A stretch of DNA of 64,000 bases from Methanosarcina flavescens (GCF_001304615.2 NZ_CP032683.1:682001-746000), one strand, 5' to 3'; positions 1 to 9,360 are shown, counted from the first letter of the stretch. Made by a program: numbers and translations. Notes: generated from the sequence alone by a model not told the origin.

Positions 1-1790
1 TTTCTATTTGCTCTCCCTGCCGTTTGATTTATCGAACTTAAAGGAGAGAAATCTCTATAAACAACATCCAGATCAATATCAACACCTGCTTCTATCAGCT
101 GTGTTGAGACAACTACAAATTTTTTATTAGGATTTTTCTTGCGACAATTCTTAATTAAATTGATTTTATCAAGTCTTGCTTTTGGATATATCTCAGTTGA
201 CAGATATAGGCAACTTCGAGAGGTATTTTTTTGAAGGAATTCAAATATTTCCTTTGATGATTTAATCGTATTGAGCACAATCAAGAAACTTTTATCTTTT
301 CGGCATTCGATATCTTTTATTAGTATATTTTTAAAATCACTAACTGATACGTCCTCTTTAATATGATTACAAATCCTGATCCGATTGAGGCTCTCAAAAT
401 AAATTTTCCTTCTAGGTACCAGTTCATGCGTTCCAATTAGCAAAGGCATTGTTGCAGTCACAAAAATAAACTTAACATTATATTTCTTTGCTAGTAATTC
501 AAAAAAGGCACGAATTATTGAGTAGTACTTTTCATCCACTGCCTGAATCTCGTCAAGGATTATTATTGAATTTACGATTCGATTAAAACGGTGTGCGATG
601 GAATTATCTCCGACCTTGAATATAGTATTAAACAACTGCACAAAAGTAGTAGTTATAATTTTGCTTTGCCAGTTATCGTAACAAAATCTAGCGTCATAAT
701 CTTTATACTCTTTTTCATCTGATTCATATTTTATTTCCGAAAGAGAATGGTGTTTTAATATCTCCGTATCCTTCGGTTCTTCATCGGTTTTTTGGTTGAA
801 CTTGATAATATTTATTAACTCATTGTAGTTTTGATCAATTATACTCATATAAGGAAGAGAATATATAACTCTTGATTGCTCCCCATAGAGGTTTTTAAGT
901 TTCTCAGCAAAATAAAGAGCAGAGTAATAAGCAAGGAATGTTTTTCCAGAACCGGTTGGAACATTGATCGAAAAAAATGATTCAGAACTCAAATCAATTC
1001 TATCAAGCTCTTCTTTCATTTCCCTGAATATCTCATCCCTTATCTTGAATATTTGAGAGTCTGCAATGGCTGGGTTTTCAAACAGTAGGTTAGAACGTAT
1101 ATGGTCTTTATATTTTTCAACGAACCAGCAAGGTTTTTGATTCGGTATCGTCGGTAATTCAGATATCAGTTGCATTTTATCCGCAGTAAGTAAGAGAGAA
1201 TAAAAATAATTAAAATCTAAAGTGTCTTCTACAGAAAAGTTGTTTAACTGCCAAACTTTACGAAAACGTTTTTTAATTAACTTTAGATTACTTTCATTGA
1301 CAAACTCAAAAAATTCATTCAAATTTAAACAGTAAATATTCTCAAGTTCCTTCTGGCTAAATTTTTGAATATCTTGTATTTGTTCCTCGATGACGCTATA
1401 ATCATCTGTTAAGTCAAATTCATCACGGGCATCTTTTACACTTCCATGATGTCTTTTTATAATCAAATAGCCAAACAAGTTGTACTCTTCTGGAAGCCAC
1501 CAGTAAGCAAAAAGAGCAGACAAAAGAGCGTGATTTTTATTTGGTCCAAAAACTTTATCCTTTTTCCCAAAATCACCCTTTTCTTTTGCCTCTTGGAAGT
1601 CAAGATACTCTTGAAAAAAAGAAGTTGCTTTTCCAAAGTCATGAGCCATACAGATTTTGTTGACAATATCTCTCTTTTCACTATCATCATTCTGGGAATC
1701 GTAAATATAAGTTGCTATAGAAGTGACTTCTTCCAAATGGTCTTTTAACGATTGATGAAAATGTGACCTCAAGATAAAACCATTATTCAA
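1..1790 (-). CDS. cas3: CRISPR-associated nuclease/helicase Cas3 (3' end outside window)
   Basis: Cas3 degrades the DNA strand exposed by the type I Cascade complex. The frame is open from about 1790 to the left edge, so roughly 596 residues are visible. An N-terminal HD nuclease domain shows SHFHQ (near residue 9), MAHDFGK (about 50), KNH (about 85) and KRHHGS (about 120). The SF2 helicase part shows VPTGSGKT (about 276), LDEIQAV (about 412), TATMP (about 445) and QTAGRANR at the very edge. It follows cas5 with overlapping ends. No ATG is available: TTG at 1788-1790 overlaps the cas5 end and a second TTG lies at 1770-1772, neither with a clear ribosome binding site. The accessory helicase C-terminus and any cas4/1/2 lie outside the window. 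Confidence 0.93.
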   Translation of the reverse strand, partial: MNNGFILRSHFHQSLKDHLEEVTSIATYIYDSQNDDSEKRDIVNKICMAHDFGKATSFFQEYLDFQEAKEKGDFGKKDKVFGPNKNHALLSALFAYWWLPEEYNLFGYLIIKRHHGSVKDARDEFDLTDDYSVIEEQIQDIQKFSQKELENIYCLNLNEFFEFVNESNLKLIKKRFRKVWQLNNFSVEDTLDFNYFYSLLLTADKMQLISELPTIPNQKPCWFVEKYKDHIRSNLLFENPAIADSQIFKIRDEIFREMKEELDRIDLSSESFFSINVPTGSGKTFLAYYSALYFAEKLKNLYGEQSRVIYSLPYMSIIDQNYNELINIIKFNQKTDEEPKDTEILKHHSLSEIKYESDEKEYKDYDARFCYDNWQSKIITTTFVQLFNTIFKVGDNSIAHRFNRIVNSIIILDEIQAVDEKYYSIIRAFFELLAKKYNVKFIFVTATMPLLIGTHELVPRRKIYFESLNRIRICNHIKEDVSVSDFKNILIKDIECRKDKSFLIVLNTIKSSKEIFEFLQKNTSRSCLYLSTEIYPKARLDKINLIKNCRKKNPNKKFVVVSTQLIEAGVDIDLDVVYRDFSPLSSINQTAGRANR

Positions 1791-2481
1791 AGAAGAAAAC
1801 GATGTTCTCATCAACTTTATACACATCCCTTTTTAGATTACCCATCAAACTACAGGCTTTCTCTTTTTTACAAGTATGATCCTCTCTGAAAGCAAACAAA
1901 ATCTTCTCGTAACTTATATACTCCCTCTTTTCATTATTAGATACAGGAATATTATCTGTAAATAGATGATAATCAGAGTGCTGAAGATCTATAAAACGAG
2001 AGGGAACGAGGCTATCAATACTATTCGACTTTGTCAGTAATTCGGCATCAACTCTGTTCTCATAATCTAATTTTGCAATATATTCACTTACACCCAGATA
2101 TGGAGTGAAAATAGGTCTCTGGTTCTGCAACCTCTCCTCGAGTTCATCAAGCTTTTGAGGAAGCCATGAGACAAAAATTCTGTAATCAGGATCTCTCAAG
2201 AATTCTGCATTCACAGGAAAATTGAATAAACCTTTTTCAGCTTTCATACTTACTAACTTTAAAACTTGCATATCCTTGCGAACAGGAGAAAGCACTTGAA
2301 TACCGATTTTTAGGTTCAAAGTATTTCTATAAAGTTCATTCTTATCAATACCCATAACCGCCCCAATAAGACCCTTTACAGCTGGGGGATGGATACACAA
2401 AAAAGTAAGAGCTGATGTAGTGGTATATGGTTTTCGAAATTTAGCATATCCACTTTTTGCCCTAAAAACCAAGCAATCCAT
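1783..2481 (-). CDS. cas5: Cas5 (type I-B Cascade subunit)
   Basis: A 232-residue RAMP-fold protein. The N-terminal segment (MDCLVFRAKSGYAKFRKPYT, then a Pro-rich VKGLIGAVMGID stretch) is typical of Cas5 in I-B systems, which holds the crRNA 5' handle and caps the Cas7 backbone. The start is ATG at 2479-2481, 18 bp after cas7. The stop overlaps the proposed TTG start of cas3, so the genes are probably translationally coupled. The subtype is inferred from the neighbouring Csh2-like cas7 and zinc-finger cas8b. Confidence 0.88.
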   Translation of the reverse strand: MDCLVFRAKSGYAKFRKPYTTTSALTFLCIHPPAVKGLIGAVMGIDKNELYRNTLNLKIGIQVLSPVRKDMQVLKLVSMKAEKGLFNFPVNAEFLRDPDYRIFVSWLPQKLDELEERLQNQRPIFTPYLGVSEYIAKLDYENRVDAELLTKSNSIDSLVPSRFIDLQHSDYHLFTDNIPVSNNEKREYISYEKILFAFREDHTCKKEKACSLMGNLKRDVYKVDENIVFFFE

Positions 2482-2499
2482 TGAAGAACGCTCCTCTCA

Positions 2500-3375
2500 T
2501 TAAAATTCAATAACCTTAAAATCGTCTGAGAGGTTTTCCACTTTTACACTCCCATGTTTATAGATGCGTATTGTCTCTATTGATTCCTTTTTATTTTTAT
2601 AGTAAGTGCAAAGCTTTCTAAGATCAATAGTTGCCTGAGAAATATCTCGTAATTCCTCAACATCAGAATCGAAATTAATGTCGATGTAATTGAGTTCACC
2701 ATCGATCCTATGTTCCTTATATACAACTTCAGCCAATAATCTAGGCATCTGATTTTTGGAAGTACTTCTATAATTGATAAGCCCATTAATTAGAGCCTTT
2801 GAAAATTCGTCAAGATCCTTTTCACTGACTTCAATGCCCTGTCTTTTAGCTGTATTATCATTATAAACAGCATAAGTTTTGAAAAGGGCATAAGGGGAAA
2901 TATACTTGGACCAGATTGTGGACTGGTTTTTTCCTTCTCCACCTGCATAAGCAGAATTTCCTTGCATAAACTTTATTTCTGCTTGATTTACAGATTTGCT
3001 CCACATTACCTGTAAGGGACCTGTAATATCATACTTGGGTTTTGTAATCACCGCGCCAAATAATCTTACATCAATATACTCTTTCAAGAGATGAAGGGGG
3101 AGTTCAGCCTCTTTTACTTTGGCTTTTTCCATAACTTCTTTGATTAAACTGGTACACGACATCACTTTGCCATCCTTGTCTTTTTTAGTTCTAACAAGAA
3201 CATTATGACCCATTGATTGCCATTCATCTCTAACGAAGCGTTTTATTCTAACATCAGAAACCTCAAGTTGGCCTGTAACTTCATCATGCCTTGGTTTGTT
3301 GTCGTTCAGCATATCTCCATTAGGATTTGCCATCGTACTGTCCCAAATTAGTAAGTATTCTCTTGTATTAGCCAT
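2500..3375 (-). CDS. cas7: Cas7 (Csh2-like type I-B backbone subunit)
   Basis: A 291-residue protein of the Csh2/Cas7 family, the multi-copy backbone that coats crRNA in Cascade. The N-terminus carries the family hallmark DSTMANPNGDMLNDNKPR, followed by SDVRIKRFVRDEW. A loop with the GNSAYAGGEGK segment lies mid-protein. The ATG start directly follows the TAA stop of cas8b (TAAATG), so the two are co-translated. The family assignment is firm; the I-B subtype follows from the operon order cas8b-cas7-cas5-cas3. Confidence 0.93.
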   Translation of the reverse strand: MANTREYLLIWDSTMANPNGDMLNDNKPRHDEVTGQLEVSDVRIKRFVRDEWQSMGHNVLVRTKKDKDGKVMSCTSLIKEVMEKAKVKEAELPLHLLKEYIDVRLFGAVITKPKYDITGPLQVMWSKSVNQAEIKFMQGNSAYAGGEGKNQSTIWSKYISPYALFKTYAVYNDNTAKRQGIEVSEKDLDEFSKALINGLINYRSTSKNQMPRLLAEVVYKEHRIDGELNYIDINFDSDVEELRDISQATIDLRKLCTYYKNKKESIETIRIYKHGSVKVENLSDDFKVIEF

Positions 3376-5040
3376 TTACTGATCCTCTCCATCATTACTG
3401 TTATTATCCTTTGATTTTCCAATCCACTGCTGCATTCCCCAAAAGAAAATATACTTAGCTTCGTCGCTTGATAATTTTTCGTCTCCCGCTCCAATGAGTT
3501 CTTTGGAGGCAGAGATGAGATCTTTTAAATATCCTTTGTTTTGTACTCCATACTTATACATAAGCTCAGAGCATTGATTTGAAAAATAAATAAAAGTTTT
3601 GAAATCATATTTCCTTCCAAAGAAAAAGTTCTTTTCAAGATATGATTCATTACTTTGTTTGTCTTCTCCACCCTTGTAATTTTTAGATTCTTGTATCATT
3701 TTTCCATAAAGTCGACCCAGCAAAAACCATGCTTTTTTAATATTACTATCAAAAAAAGTTTTGTTAATATTGAAAAAATCCTCAATATTTTCGTATTTTG
3801 CCATATTATAACCTCTGTCACATTGTTCAACAAAATTCCAATTTTTTTCAAGACAACCGCAGTCTACAAGGAAATTATATACTCGATGGAGCATGAACAT
3901 GCTTTCGTAACCTTGAAAGTAGTCATGCTTGTACTTGCTCATTGCATGAGAAAAAAATAAATTTCTGTTTATCTTGCTTCCATGAAAAATACTTTTCAAA
4001 AAATTCTTAGCCTCATTTGTGTTGAAAATCTCACTTGATTTCGAAGAATCTCCAAGTAAATAAGCTATTACCTGCCAAAGAGCTAAATTTTCTCCTGATT
4101 TTGTCTTATATTTACGTTCAAGCTCTGAAATTTTTGTAAATCGAGAAGGAATTACGTTTTTTATATCATAGGTAATTTTCCACTCAGTCTTTTGCTTTGG
4201 TGCAGAAAAGAATAAGATATCAACTTCAGTATCGCAATTGCCAATTTCGTCCATTACGTCAGCTTCGCTTTCGCGAAGATTCTCTAGAAGGTTCCTGCCT
4301 TTGATATCACCAATATTAGAGAATTCAAAAATCGCTTTAATTTTCTCATTATATATTTGAGGGAGAAATAAAATTTCACTTCCTCCCCACCATGTTTTGA
4401 GAAAATCATTTACATGTTTTCTTCCATAAAGTATATTGAAAATGCACTCTTTACAAACCCCATATGACAGGCCATCTGTGTTTGAAAAAATGTTTTTATC
4501 ATTTGTGTAGCATTTATAAATAATACTATCGTAGAGAGTGTCCACGTACTGATTACACATATGACAGTTGCCAGGTAAAGTAACTTTTTTTAACCCGTTT
4601 TTTTCAATTTCAGATAAAAACTTGTTTTTTGCAATGTCTATTGGTTTATTACCATTATTTTTAAAAAGCACTACAAAATTTATTCCATCATATTCTTTTA
4701 TTTTTGAATAAAGTAATGATTTAACTTCCTCGAACTTATTCAATGGAACATCAATAAATTCCAAAGAGGATTTAATTTTATTATCATTTAAAGAATCCTT
4801 CTTTACAAGTGCTCCAACAAACCAAGGTCCCTGTTGAAATAACAGCCCATCTTTGAAAACTTCCTTTTCAAAACCTCTGCTATCAATATTAACAGACGAG
4901 TCAGAGATATCTACATCGAGAATTAATTGATAGTCATCAGATTCCTCTTTTTGCCATAAGTCAACCAGATCTATTTCTCCCTCAATACCTCGGACAGTCT
5001 TCCCGATATTACAGATAGCTTCAATCATCTTTATTCCCAC
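3376..5040 (-). CDS. cas8b: Cas8b (Csh1-like large subunit of type I-B Cascade)
   Basis: A 554-residue large-subunit protein. In type I-B it recognises the PAM and stabilises the R-loop. A four-Cys zinc finger lies around residues 160-200 (CHMC and CKEC), as in Csh1 proteins, followed by a WWGGSEILFLP segment. The C-terminal half is helical. The first possible start is GTG at 5038-5040; ATG four codons later (5026-5028) is an alternative, and neither has a strong ribosome binding site. It is the first gene of the visible operon. No cas6 precedes it, so the crRNA-processing nuclease must be encoded left of the window or elsewhere. Confidence 0.85.
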   Translation of the reverse strand: MGIKMIEAICNIGKTVRGIEGEIDLVDLWQKEESDDYQLILDVDISDSSVNIDSRGFEKEVFKDGLLFQQGPWFVGALVKKDSLNDNKIKSSLEFIDVPLNKFEEVKSLLYSKIKEYDGINFVVLFKNNGNKPIDIAKNKFLSEIEKNGLKKVTLPGNCHMCNQYVDTLYDSIIYKCYTNDKNIFSNTDGLSYGVCKECIFNILYGRKHVNDFLKTWWGGSEILFLPQIYNEKIKAIFEFSNIGDIKGRNLLENLRESEADVMDEIGNCDTEVDILFFSAPKQKTEWKITYDIKNVIPSRFTKISELERKYKTKSGENLALWQVIAYLLGDSSKSSEIFNTNEAKNFLKSIFHGSKINRNLFFSHAMSKYKHDYFQGYESMFMLHRVYNFLVDCGCLEKNWNFVEQCDRGYNMAKYENIEDFFNINKTFFDSNIKKAWFLLGRLYGKMIQESKNYKGGEDKQSNESYLEKNFFFGRKYDFKTFIYFSNQCSELMYKYGVQNKGYLKDLISASKELIGAGDEKLSSDEAKYIFFWGMQQWIGKSKDNNSNDGEDQ

Positions 5041-5341
5041 ATCAACTCTTTTACATAAACTTCATTAGTGATTTTATTTACACTCAAATTCCTCAGTCAA
5101 CTACGTCAATTTTGATTGCAGAATTACACATTTTTAAAATAATCTAAAATACTATTATACTTAATAATTTATAACTGTTTCTCTAATTAGTTCCTCAATT
5201 TGTGAACCTTAATACTTCATTGTTAATATTCTATATATACATTTCTAAATTCTATTTCACTGATAAATATATTAAGCTAACTGCAAATGCAGATTCCATA
5301 TAGTAAAACATTTAACCCACCCCCACAATAATAAGCACTTA
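5041..5341. promoter_or_regulatory. Divergent control region between cas8b and the CARF-HTH regulator gene
   Basis: 301 bp of AT-rich non-coding DNA between two divergently transcribed genes, so it must hold both promoters. A TATA-like GTAAATAAAA lies roughly 40 bp before the cas8b GTG on the minus strand, and CATATAGTAAAA lies roughly 40 bp before the regulator ATG on the plus strand. I see no convincing palindromic operator and no CRISPR repeat units here. The promoter elements are read by eye only. Confidence 0.45.
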
Positions 5342-5944
5342 ATGTCAAAGCTTACACTTATCTCCACAATCTATTCCCTTGAGCCTGTTATCATCTGCGT
5401 GACAAGGCTATCCCCTTCAAAAATTATATTGCTGTCAGAGGAAGGGGCACCTGATAAGAAGGTGCAGTCTGAGGAAATGATTGAAAAAACGTTTAAAAAC
5501 GCACTTGTGGTTGAGAAAAAGTATACGTCTGTTTATGATACCGTGCGCGTGGCAAAAGATGTTGCTGAGCTGATTGAGCAGGAACATGCAAAGGGCAACC
5601 AGGTAATTGTCAACGTGTCGGGCGGGCGGAAACCGCAGGCTTTTGGGGCGCTTTTCGGGGCATATGCAAGGAATGATATGGTGCAGAGAGTTGTGTATGT
5701 GACCGAAGAGGATAGTTTTATGATTGATTTTCCAGTACTGAGTTTCAATCTCTCGGAAACAAAGAAACTGATACTCGAAGAGATCCAGAAAGGAGTATCC
5801 TCGGTTCCCCAGATAGCCGCAACTGCCGGGATCTCGAAAGGCATGACTTACAACCACCTTCGGGAACTCAAAGCAATGGGCTACATAGCAGATGGAGAAA
5901 GCGGGTACATTATAACCGATGCCGGAAGGATCGCTTCGATTTGA
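5342..5944 (+). CDS. csa3: CARF-HTH transcriptional regulator, Csa3-like
   Basis: A 200-residue protein. Residues 1 to about 135 form a Rossmann-like CARF domain with the ligand-loop motif VNVSGGRKPQAFGAL (around residue 86). Residues about 143-198 form a winged helix-turn-helix (VPQIAATAGISKGMTYNHLR). Csa3 proteins of other archaea bind cas promoters, and CARF domains commonly sense cyclic oligoadenylates. It is divergent from the type I-B operon across a 301-bp gap, which suggests it controls that operon; this is inference. The start is ATG with no clear Shine-Dalgarno. Confidence 0.82.
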   Translation: MSKLTLISTIYSLEPVIICVTRLSPSKIILLSEEGAPDKKVQSEEMIEKTFKNALVVEKKYTSVYDTVRVAKDVAELIEQEHAKGNQVIVNVSGGRKPQAFGALFGAYARNDMVQRVVYVTEEDSFMIDFPVLSFNLSETKKLILEEIQKGVSSVPQIAATAGISKGMTYNHLRELKAMGYIADGESGYIITDAGRIASI

Positions 5945-6012
5945 TTTAGAAACATTTTGATTTAGAAGCATTCCACTCCCTCTGCCCACTTTCCAGGGTC
6001 TAAATCCATCTA

Positions 6013-8025
6013 TTACTCCGGATAATCACAGGAACTACTTTCTTTTTTCTCAAGAGCTTGCAGATATTCCAGGACAGCAAGGACATAGGTAGAATGAGAC
6101 CAGGCAAGCGGGAGGACGGAAAGAGGATTGCCTCTGTCGTCGATCTGTTCCGAGAAAAGGCCTGCGGGATGGGCGTGAGCTGCGCACCAGTCAAGGAGTT
6201 CGAGAGCCCGGTCAAGGTTGCCGACTGCGGAATGCCACTGGGACAGCCAGAGCGTGCAGATAATCCAGCTGTTCATATAGCCAAAGTAGGTGTCGTGAAG
6301 ATACCTGGCAATCCCGCCTGAGGGGCGCTTAAGCTCCCGTTCGATCGCCTCCATAGTCTGGGCTACCCTGATATCGTCGGGAGGAAGAATTCCGAGGTAC
6401 CAGACGGCAAAGACCGAAGAATCAAGAGTGGCATCGTTAAGCCCGCGGCGGAAGCGCCTCAGCCTCTCATCATAAAGTTTCTCCAGAATAGACTTTCGGA
6501 TGCGCTCGGCAGCCTCCTTCCAGATATTTGCATTGTCATAATCCCCAAGCGAGCGGGAGAGTTCGTAGGCTCCGTTAAGGCCGGCGTAGACCGTACATGC
6601 ACTGTAGGTATGCACGCCTTTTCGTTCCTCCCAGAGGTCGAAGCTCGAAATCGGAAGGTCTGTTTCCCTGTCAATTGCCTTTACGAGATAATTAGCTGTG
6701 GGGAGTACAAGCCTTCTGTAGTACCTGCCTGTTGTCCAGACACTCTTTTCAATCTCCCAGTTATTATAGAGGGCATAAAGAGGAAGCCCTGTCTCGTCGA
6801 TCTGGATCATAGGCACAGGATGCCAGGTGCTCCCGAAGTCTCCGGCAGGCGTGTATTTGTGAAGGAAGTTGCCTCTGGGTGTAATAGTTTTTGCGAAAAA
6901 CTCAAACGTCTCAGCAGTCAGGTGATGGTACCGTGCCCGATCAAGTGCAAGGCAGACCCATGCTGCATCCCTGGGCCAGCAGTAGCTGTAAAGGTCTGCT
7001 CCGAACTGTTTTATATCCGAATCACAGGATGCAATTATAGAGCCATTAATGTCCATATGGGCGACAACTGCAAGCAGGCTTCTGTAAAAGCACTTTGAGA
7101 CACGCTGAGGCAATTGAGACATCCTGGCAGATTCCGGAAGGACTGATACCTGCTCAGTAAATGAATTCCAGAAATTGAAGTTGTGATGGAAAAGGGCTTT
7201 TCTTCCGGCTTCCTTTACCCGTTTATGGATTTGAAGCACGCTGCAGTATTTCTTTCCAAGCACTATCCAGTAGTGCAGCCTTGTCGATTCCCCTGGTTTC
7301 AACTCGGGAAGAGTCCAGCCAAGAGTGGAGTCCACTGAGCCATGCGCTACAGGATTTCCGCTCAGGGAAGCATCACTTTCCATATCTCTCCATGTGCCTT
7401 CAAGCCCTTTCCACTCTGCAGTTCCAACCGCGTACTGGTCAAATGGAGGGTCACTCGCGTGCAGGAAATAGCGGTCGCGTTTATAATGGATAAGCGTATT
7501 TTTATCAATTACAGCAGTTTCTCCGATTTTGGTCTCAAGAATCCTGTAGTTCTGGTTTGAGAAAAAACGCAGGTGCTTGACTAAATTTGAAGTATTCCTT
7601 ACCTCAAAAGTCCTGTAGAAAATGTTTACCGAAGGGTGGACAGCTTCCCAGACTGTAATTTTCAGCCCTAATTCAGGATTTTCGAATACTGTTTCCCCTA
7701 TATTTGAGATAATTCCCCTGCAAACCTCAGGAACTTCCTCACTGCCTTTCTCAATATCGGTTTCCCCTTCTACGACTTCCTTGTTTTTTCCAGAGATTTC
7801 AATAATACGCTCACAGAAATCTTCCTTAAACTCGGACTTATACCTCTGACGAATCTTCCAGTTTTCAAGCCAGCTACAATGAAAAGAGTCAAGGTCGCAT
7901 ATGCCAGCCTTTATCCTGTTCCCATGGTTCTCAAGCCCCACATACGGGAAATAAATATCCCTTATCGTCCCCTTTTCGTCCTCACAAATCAGGATTCTCC
8001 CATTTCCGAAAATTAACGGCCTAAT
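6013..8025 (-). CDS. Glucoamylase-type glycoside hydrolase (GH15), probable ATT start
   Basis: GH15 enzymes release glucose from the non-reducing ends of alpha-glucans such as glycogen. The (alpha/alpha)6 barrel motifs are present: SYCWPRDAAWV, FDLWEERKGVHTY, and near the C-terminus GLFSEQIDDRGNP with LAWSHSTY, where the SEQ glutamate is the expected catalytic base. The N-terminal beta domain begins with the family-like sequence GRILICEDEKGTIRD then IYFPYVGLENHG. A GTG at 7939-7941 would cut this conserved segment. The frame stays open to a TGA at 8026-8028 and has no ATG, GTG or TTG in between. GGAGGT (8033-8038) sits 7 nt before ATT at 8023-8025, which I take as the start (about 670 residues). 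No signal peptide is seen, so a cytoplasmic role in glycogen use is likely. Confidence 0.85.
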   Translation of the reverse strand: MRPLIFGNGRILICEDEKGTIRDIYFPYVGLENHGNRIKAGICDLDSFHCSWLENWKIRQRYKSEFKEDFCERIIEISGKNKEVVEGETDIEKGSEEVPEVCRGIISNIGETVFENPELGLKITVWEAVHPSVNIFYRTFEVRNTSNLVKHLRFFSNQNYRILETKIGETAVIDKNTLIHYKRDRYFLHASDPPFDQYAVGTAEWKGLEGTWRDMESDASLSGNPVAHGSVDSTLGWTLPELKPGESTRLHYWIVLGKKYCSVLQIHKRVKEAGRKALFHHNFNFWNSFTEQVSVLPESARMSQLPQRVSKCFYRSLLAVVAHMDINGSIIASCDSDIKQFGADLYSYCWPRDAAWVCLALDRARYHHLTAETFEFFAKTITPRGNFLHKYTPAGDFGSTWHPVPMIQIDETGLPLYALYNNWEIEKSVWTTGRYYRRLVLPTANYLVKAIDRETDLPISSFDLWEERKGVHTYSACTVYAGLNGAYELSRSLGDYDNANIWKEAAERIRKSILEKLYDERLRRFRRGLNDATLDSSVFAVWYLGILPPDDIRVAQTMEAIERELKRPSGGIARYLHDTYFGYMNSWIICTLWLSQWHSAVGNLDRALELLDWCAAHAHPAGLFSEQIDDRGNPLSVLPLAWSHSTYVLAVLEYLQALEKKESSSCDYPE

Positions 8026-8496
8026 TCAGGATACCTCCTACTATCCTTTAAATTTTTGACCCTCAATTAATAGCCTGTCAAAGCATTTAAGCTTCAACAG
8101 AAATTCAAAAATAAATGACTCCAAAGTTGAATCATTTTTTAAATATAATCTTTCACGAGAGATGAATGTATTACCACAAATAGTTTAGTATAAGGAATTC
8201 CAGTGGGAACTGAATTTTATCCCTGTCAGATTTATCAAAATGTTAGCTAGAAATAATTTTAACTGTCGAGTTAATATTTAGAATTATTATCAGCTCAATT
8301 GAACCCAAGGGGAGATATGCATTTTATATAACATTTTTTTAAAATGAAATTAGATTTTCCCGCAAAATCAATTTAATTTCTTATTAAGAATATATACAAA
8401 TTTAATAAGAAAGTTTATATTTTATTGCGTTATCTTACTAGATGGCTTATAAAAACGAATATTAAAAGACTCACATACATAGAATGCGTGTTTATA
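8026..8496. other. AT-rich intergenic region
   Basis: About 470 bp between the leftward GH15 gene and the rightward zinc-ribbon gene, so both promoters should lie here. It is very AT-rich with several TATA-like runs (for example around 8325-8345 and 8395-8425). No further coding region, repeat family or RNA gene was recognised. Confidence 0.4.
8033..8038 (-). promoter_or_regulatory. Strong Shine-Dalgarno GGAGGT ahead of an ATT codon
   Basis: GGAGGT on the minus strand is spaced 7 nt from the ATT at 8023-8025 that opens the conserved N-terminus of the GH15 gene. It is the only strong ribosome binding site near the gene. It supports the non-canonical start over the internal GTG at 7941, which has none. 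Confidence 0.6.
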
Positions 8497-8658
8497 ATGT
8501 CTTACGTGAAAAAAGCATGCCCCGTTTGTGGGAAAGAATTCTTTGTCCTTAGAAAAGCTGAGGAAAAGGCAACTTATTGTACTATGGCGTGCCTGACAAG
8601 AGCTCAGGATATTGAGTCCAGAGGTATAACCTTCCCGGGTTTGGTCGATCATTTGTAA
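8497..8658 (+). CDS. Small zinc-ribbon protein
   Basis: A 53-residue protein starting at ATG 8497 (MSYVKKACPVCGKEF). It has a CPVCG knuckle and a downstream YCTMAC pair, the CxxC...CxxxC arrangement of a treble-clef or ribbon zinc site. The frame is open upstream to 8425, but that extension lacks family character and the zinc motif fits the shorter start. It resembles in layout the 100-residue protein at 62162-62464 (CPNCGKPF...FCSDVC). Function unknown; a nucleic-acid or protein-binding role is possible. Confidence 0.65.
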   Translation: MSYVKKACPVCGKEFFVLRKAEEKATYCTMACLTRAQDIESRGITFPGLVDHL

Positions 8659-8730
8659 AAGAGATTAAAAATATGGAGAACACCCTGCAAAGGGGGATGT
8701 TTTCCAAGCTTTTTATTTTCCAGGGTTTAT

Positions 8731-9360
8731 TTATTTTCCAGCCAGTTTTTTTGCTGTCTGGGCTACAAGCTTGCCCTGATAGCGAGCCATCGCAAGCTCA
8801 TTTTCTGAAGGCTGGCGGGTGTTATTCTCTCCTGCAATCGTTGTAACTCCGTATGGGCTGCCGCCTGTAATTTCATCCATTCTCATCTGCCGGGTTTCAG
8901 AATAAGGAAGCCCGACAATGACCATTCCTAGATGGAAAAGGGTTACATAAGTAGTGAGGAGTGTGGATTCCTGACCTCCATGCTGCGTCTGACTGGAAGT
9001 AAAGGCGCTCCCTACCTTTCCAACAAAAGCATTTTTGGCCCATAACCCTCCAAGGCCGTCAAAAACCGTACGCATCTGAGCAGACATATTCCCATAACGT
9101 GTTGGCGCCCCAAAAATAATGGCATCTGCACCTGCAAGTACGTCTTCGTACATGCTTCTGGTCAGTACAGGAATATGGGCAAAGAGATTTTTTGTTTCAA
9201 TTGCCCCCATCTTTTCCAGAACCTCATAAGGTAGAGTTTCAGGCACCTGATAAATCTCTACTTCGGCTCCTTCAACCTCTCTTGCTCCTTCAGCTACAGC
9301 TTCTGCCATTTTGTAAATGTGACCATAAATACTATGGAATACCACGCTTACCTTAACCAT
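8731..9360 (-). CDS. wrbA: NAD(P)H:quinone oxidoreductase, WrbA type
   Basis: A 209-residue flavodoxin-fold enzyme that reduces quinones by two electrons using FMN, which limits oxidative stress. The FMN phosphate loop is near the N-terminus (HSIYGHIYKMAEAVAEGA). The FGAPTRYGNMSAQMR motif (about 85-100) and SSQTQHGGQE (about 122) are WrbA signatures, as is the C-terminal TIAGEN segment. Length matches the family. ATG at 9358-9360 is preceded by GGGGGA at 5-6 nt. Confidence 0.93.
   Translation of the reverse strand: MVKVSVVFHSIYGHIYKMAEAVAEGAREVEGAEVEIYQVPETLPYEVLEKMGAIETKNLFAHIPVLTRSMYEDVLAGADAIIFGAPTRYGNMSAQMRTVFDGLGGLWAKNAFVGKVGSAFTSSQTQHGGQESTLLTTYVTLFHLGMVIVGLPYSETRQMRMDEITGGSPYGVTTIAGENNTRQPSENELAMARYQGKLVAQTAKKLAGK

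Noticed and set aside
1446-1748. Open frame on the + strand inside cas3
   Set aside because: It is antisense to the HD domain of Cas3, whose motifs are clear on the minus strand.
5041-5341. CRISPR array leader or repeats beside the cas operon
   Set aside because: No repeated unit of 28-37 bp occurs; it is a plain AT-rich promoter region.
6058-7849. Several + strand open frames opposite the GH15 gene
   Set aside because: Shadows of a long coding region; none has family-like sequence.
7939-7941. GTG as start of the GH15 gene
   Set aside because: It would remove the conserved ILICEDEKGTIRDIYFPY segment and has no ribosome binding site.
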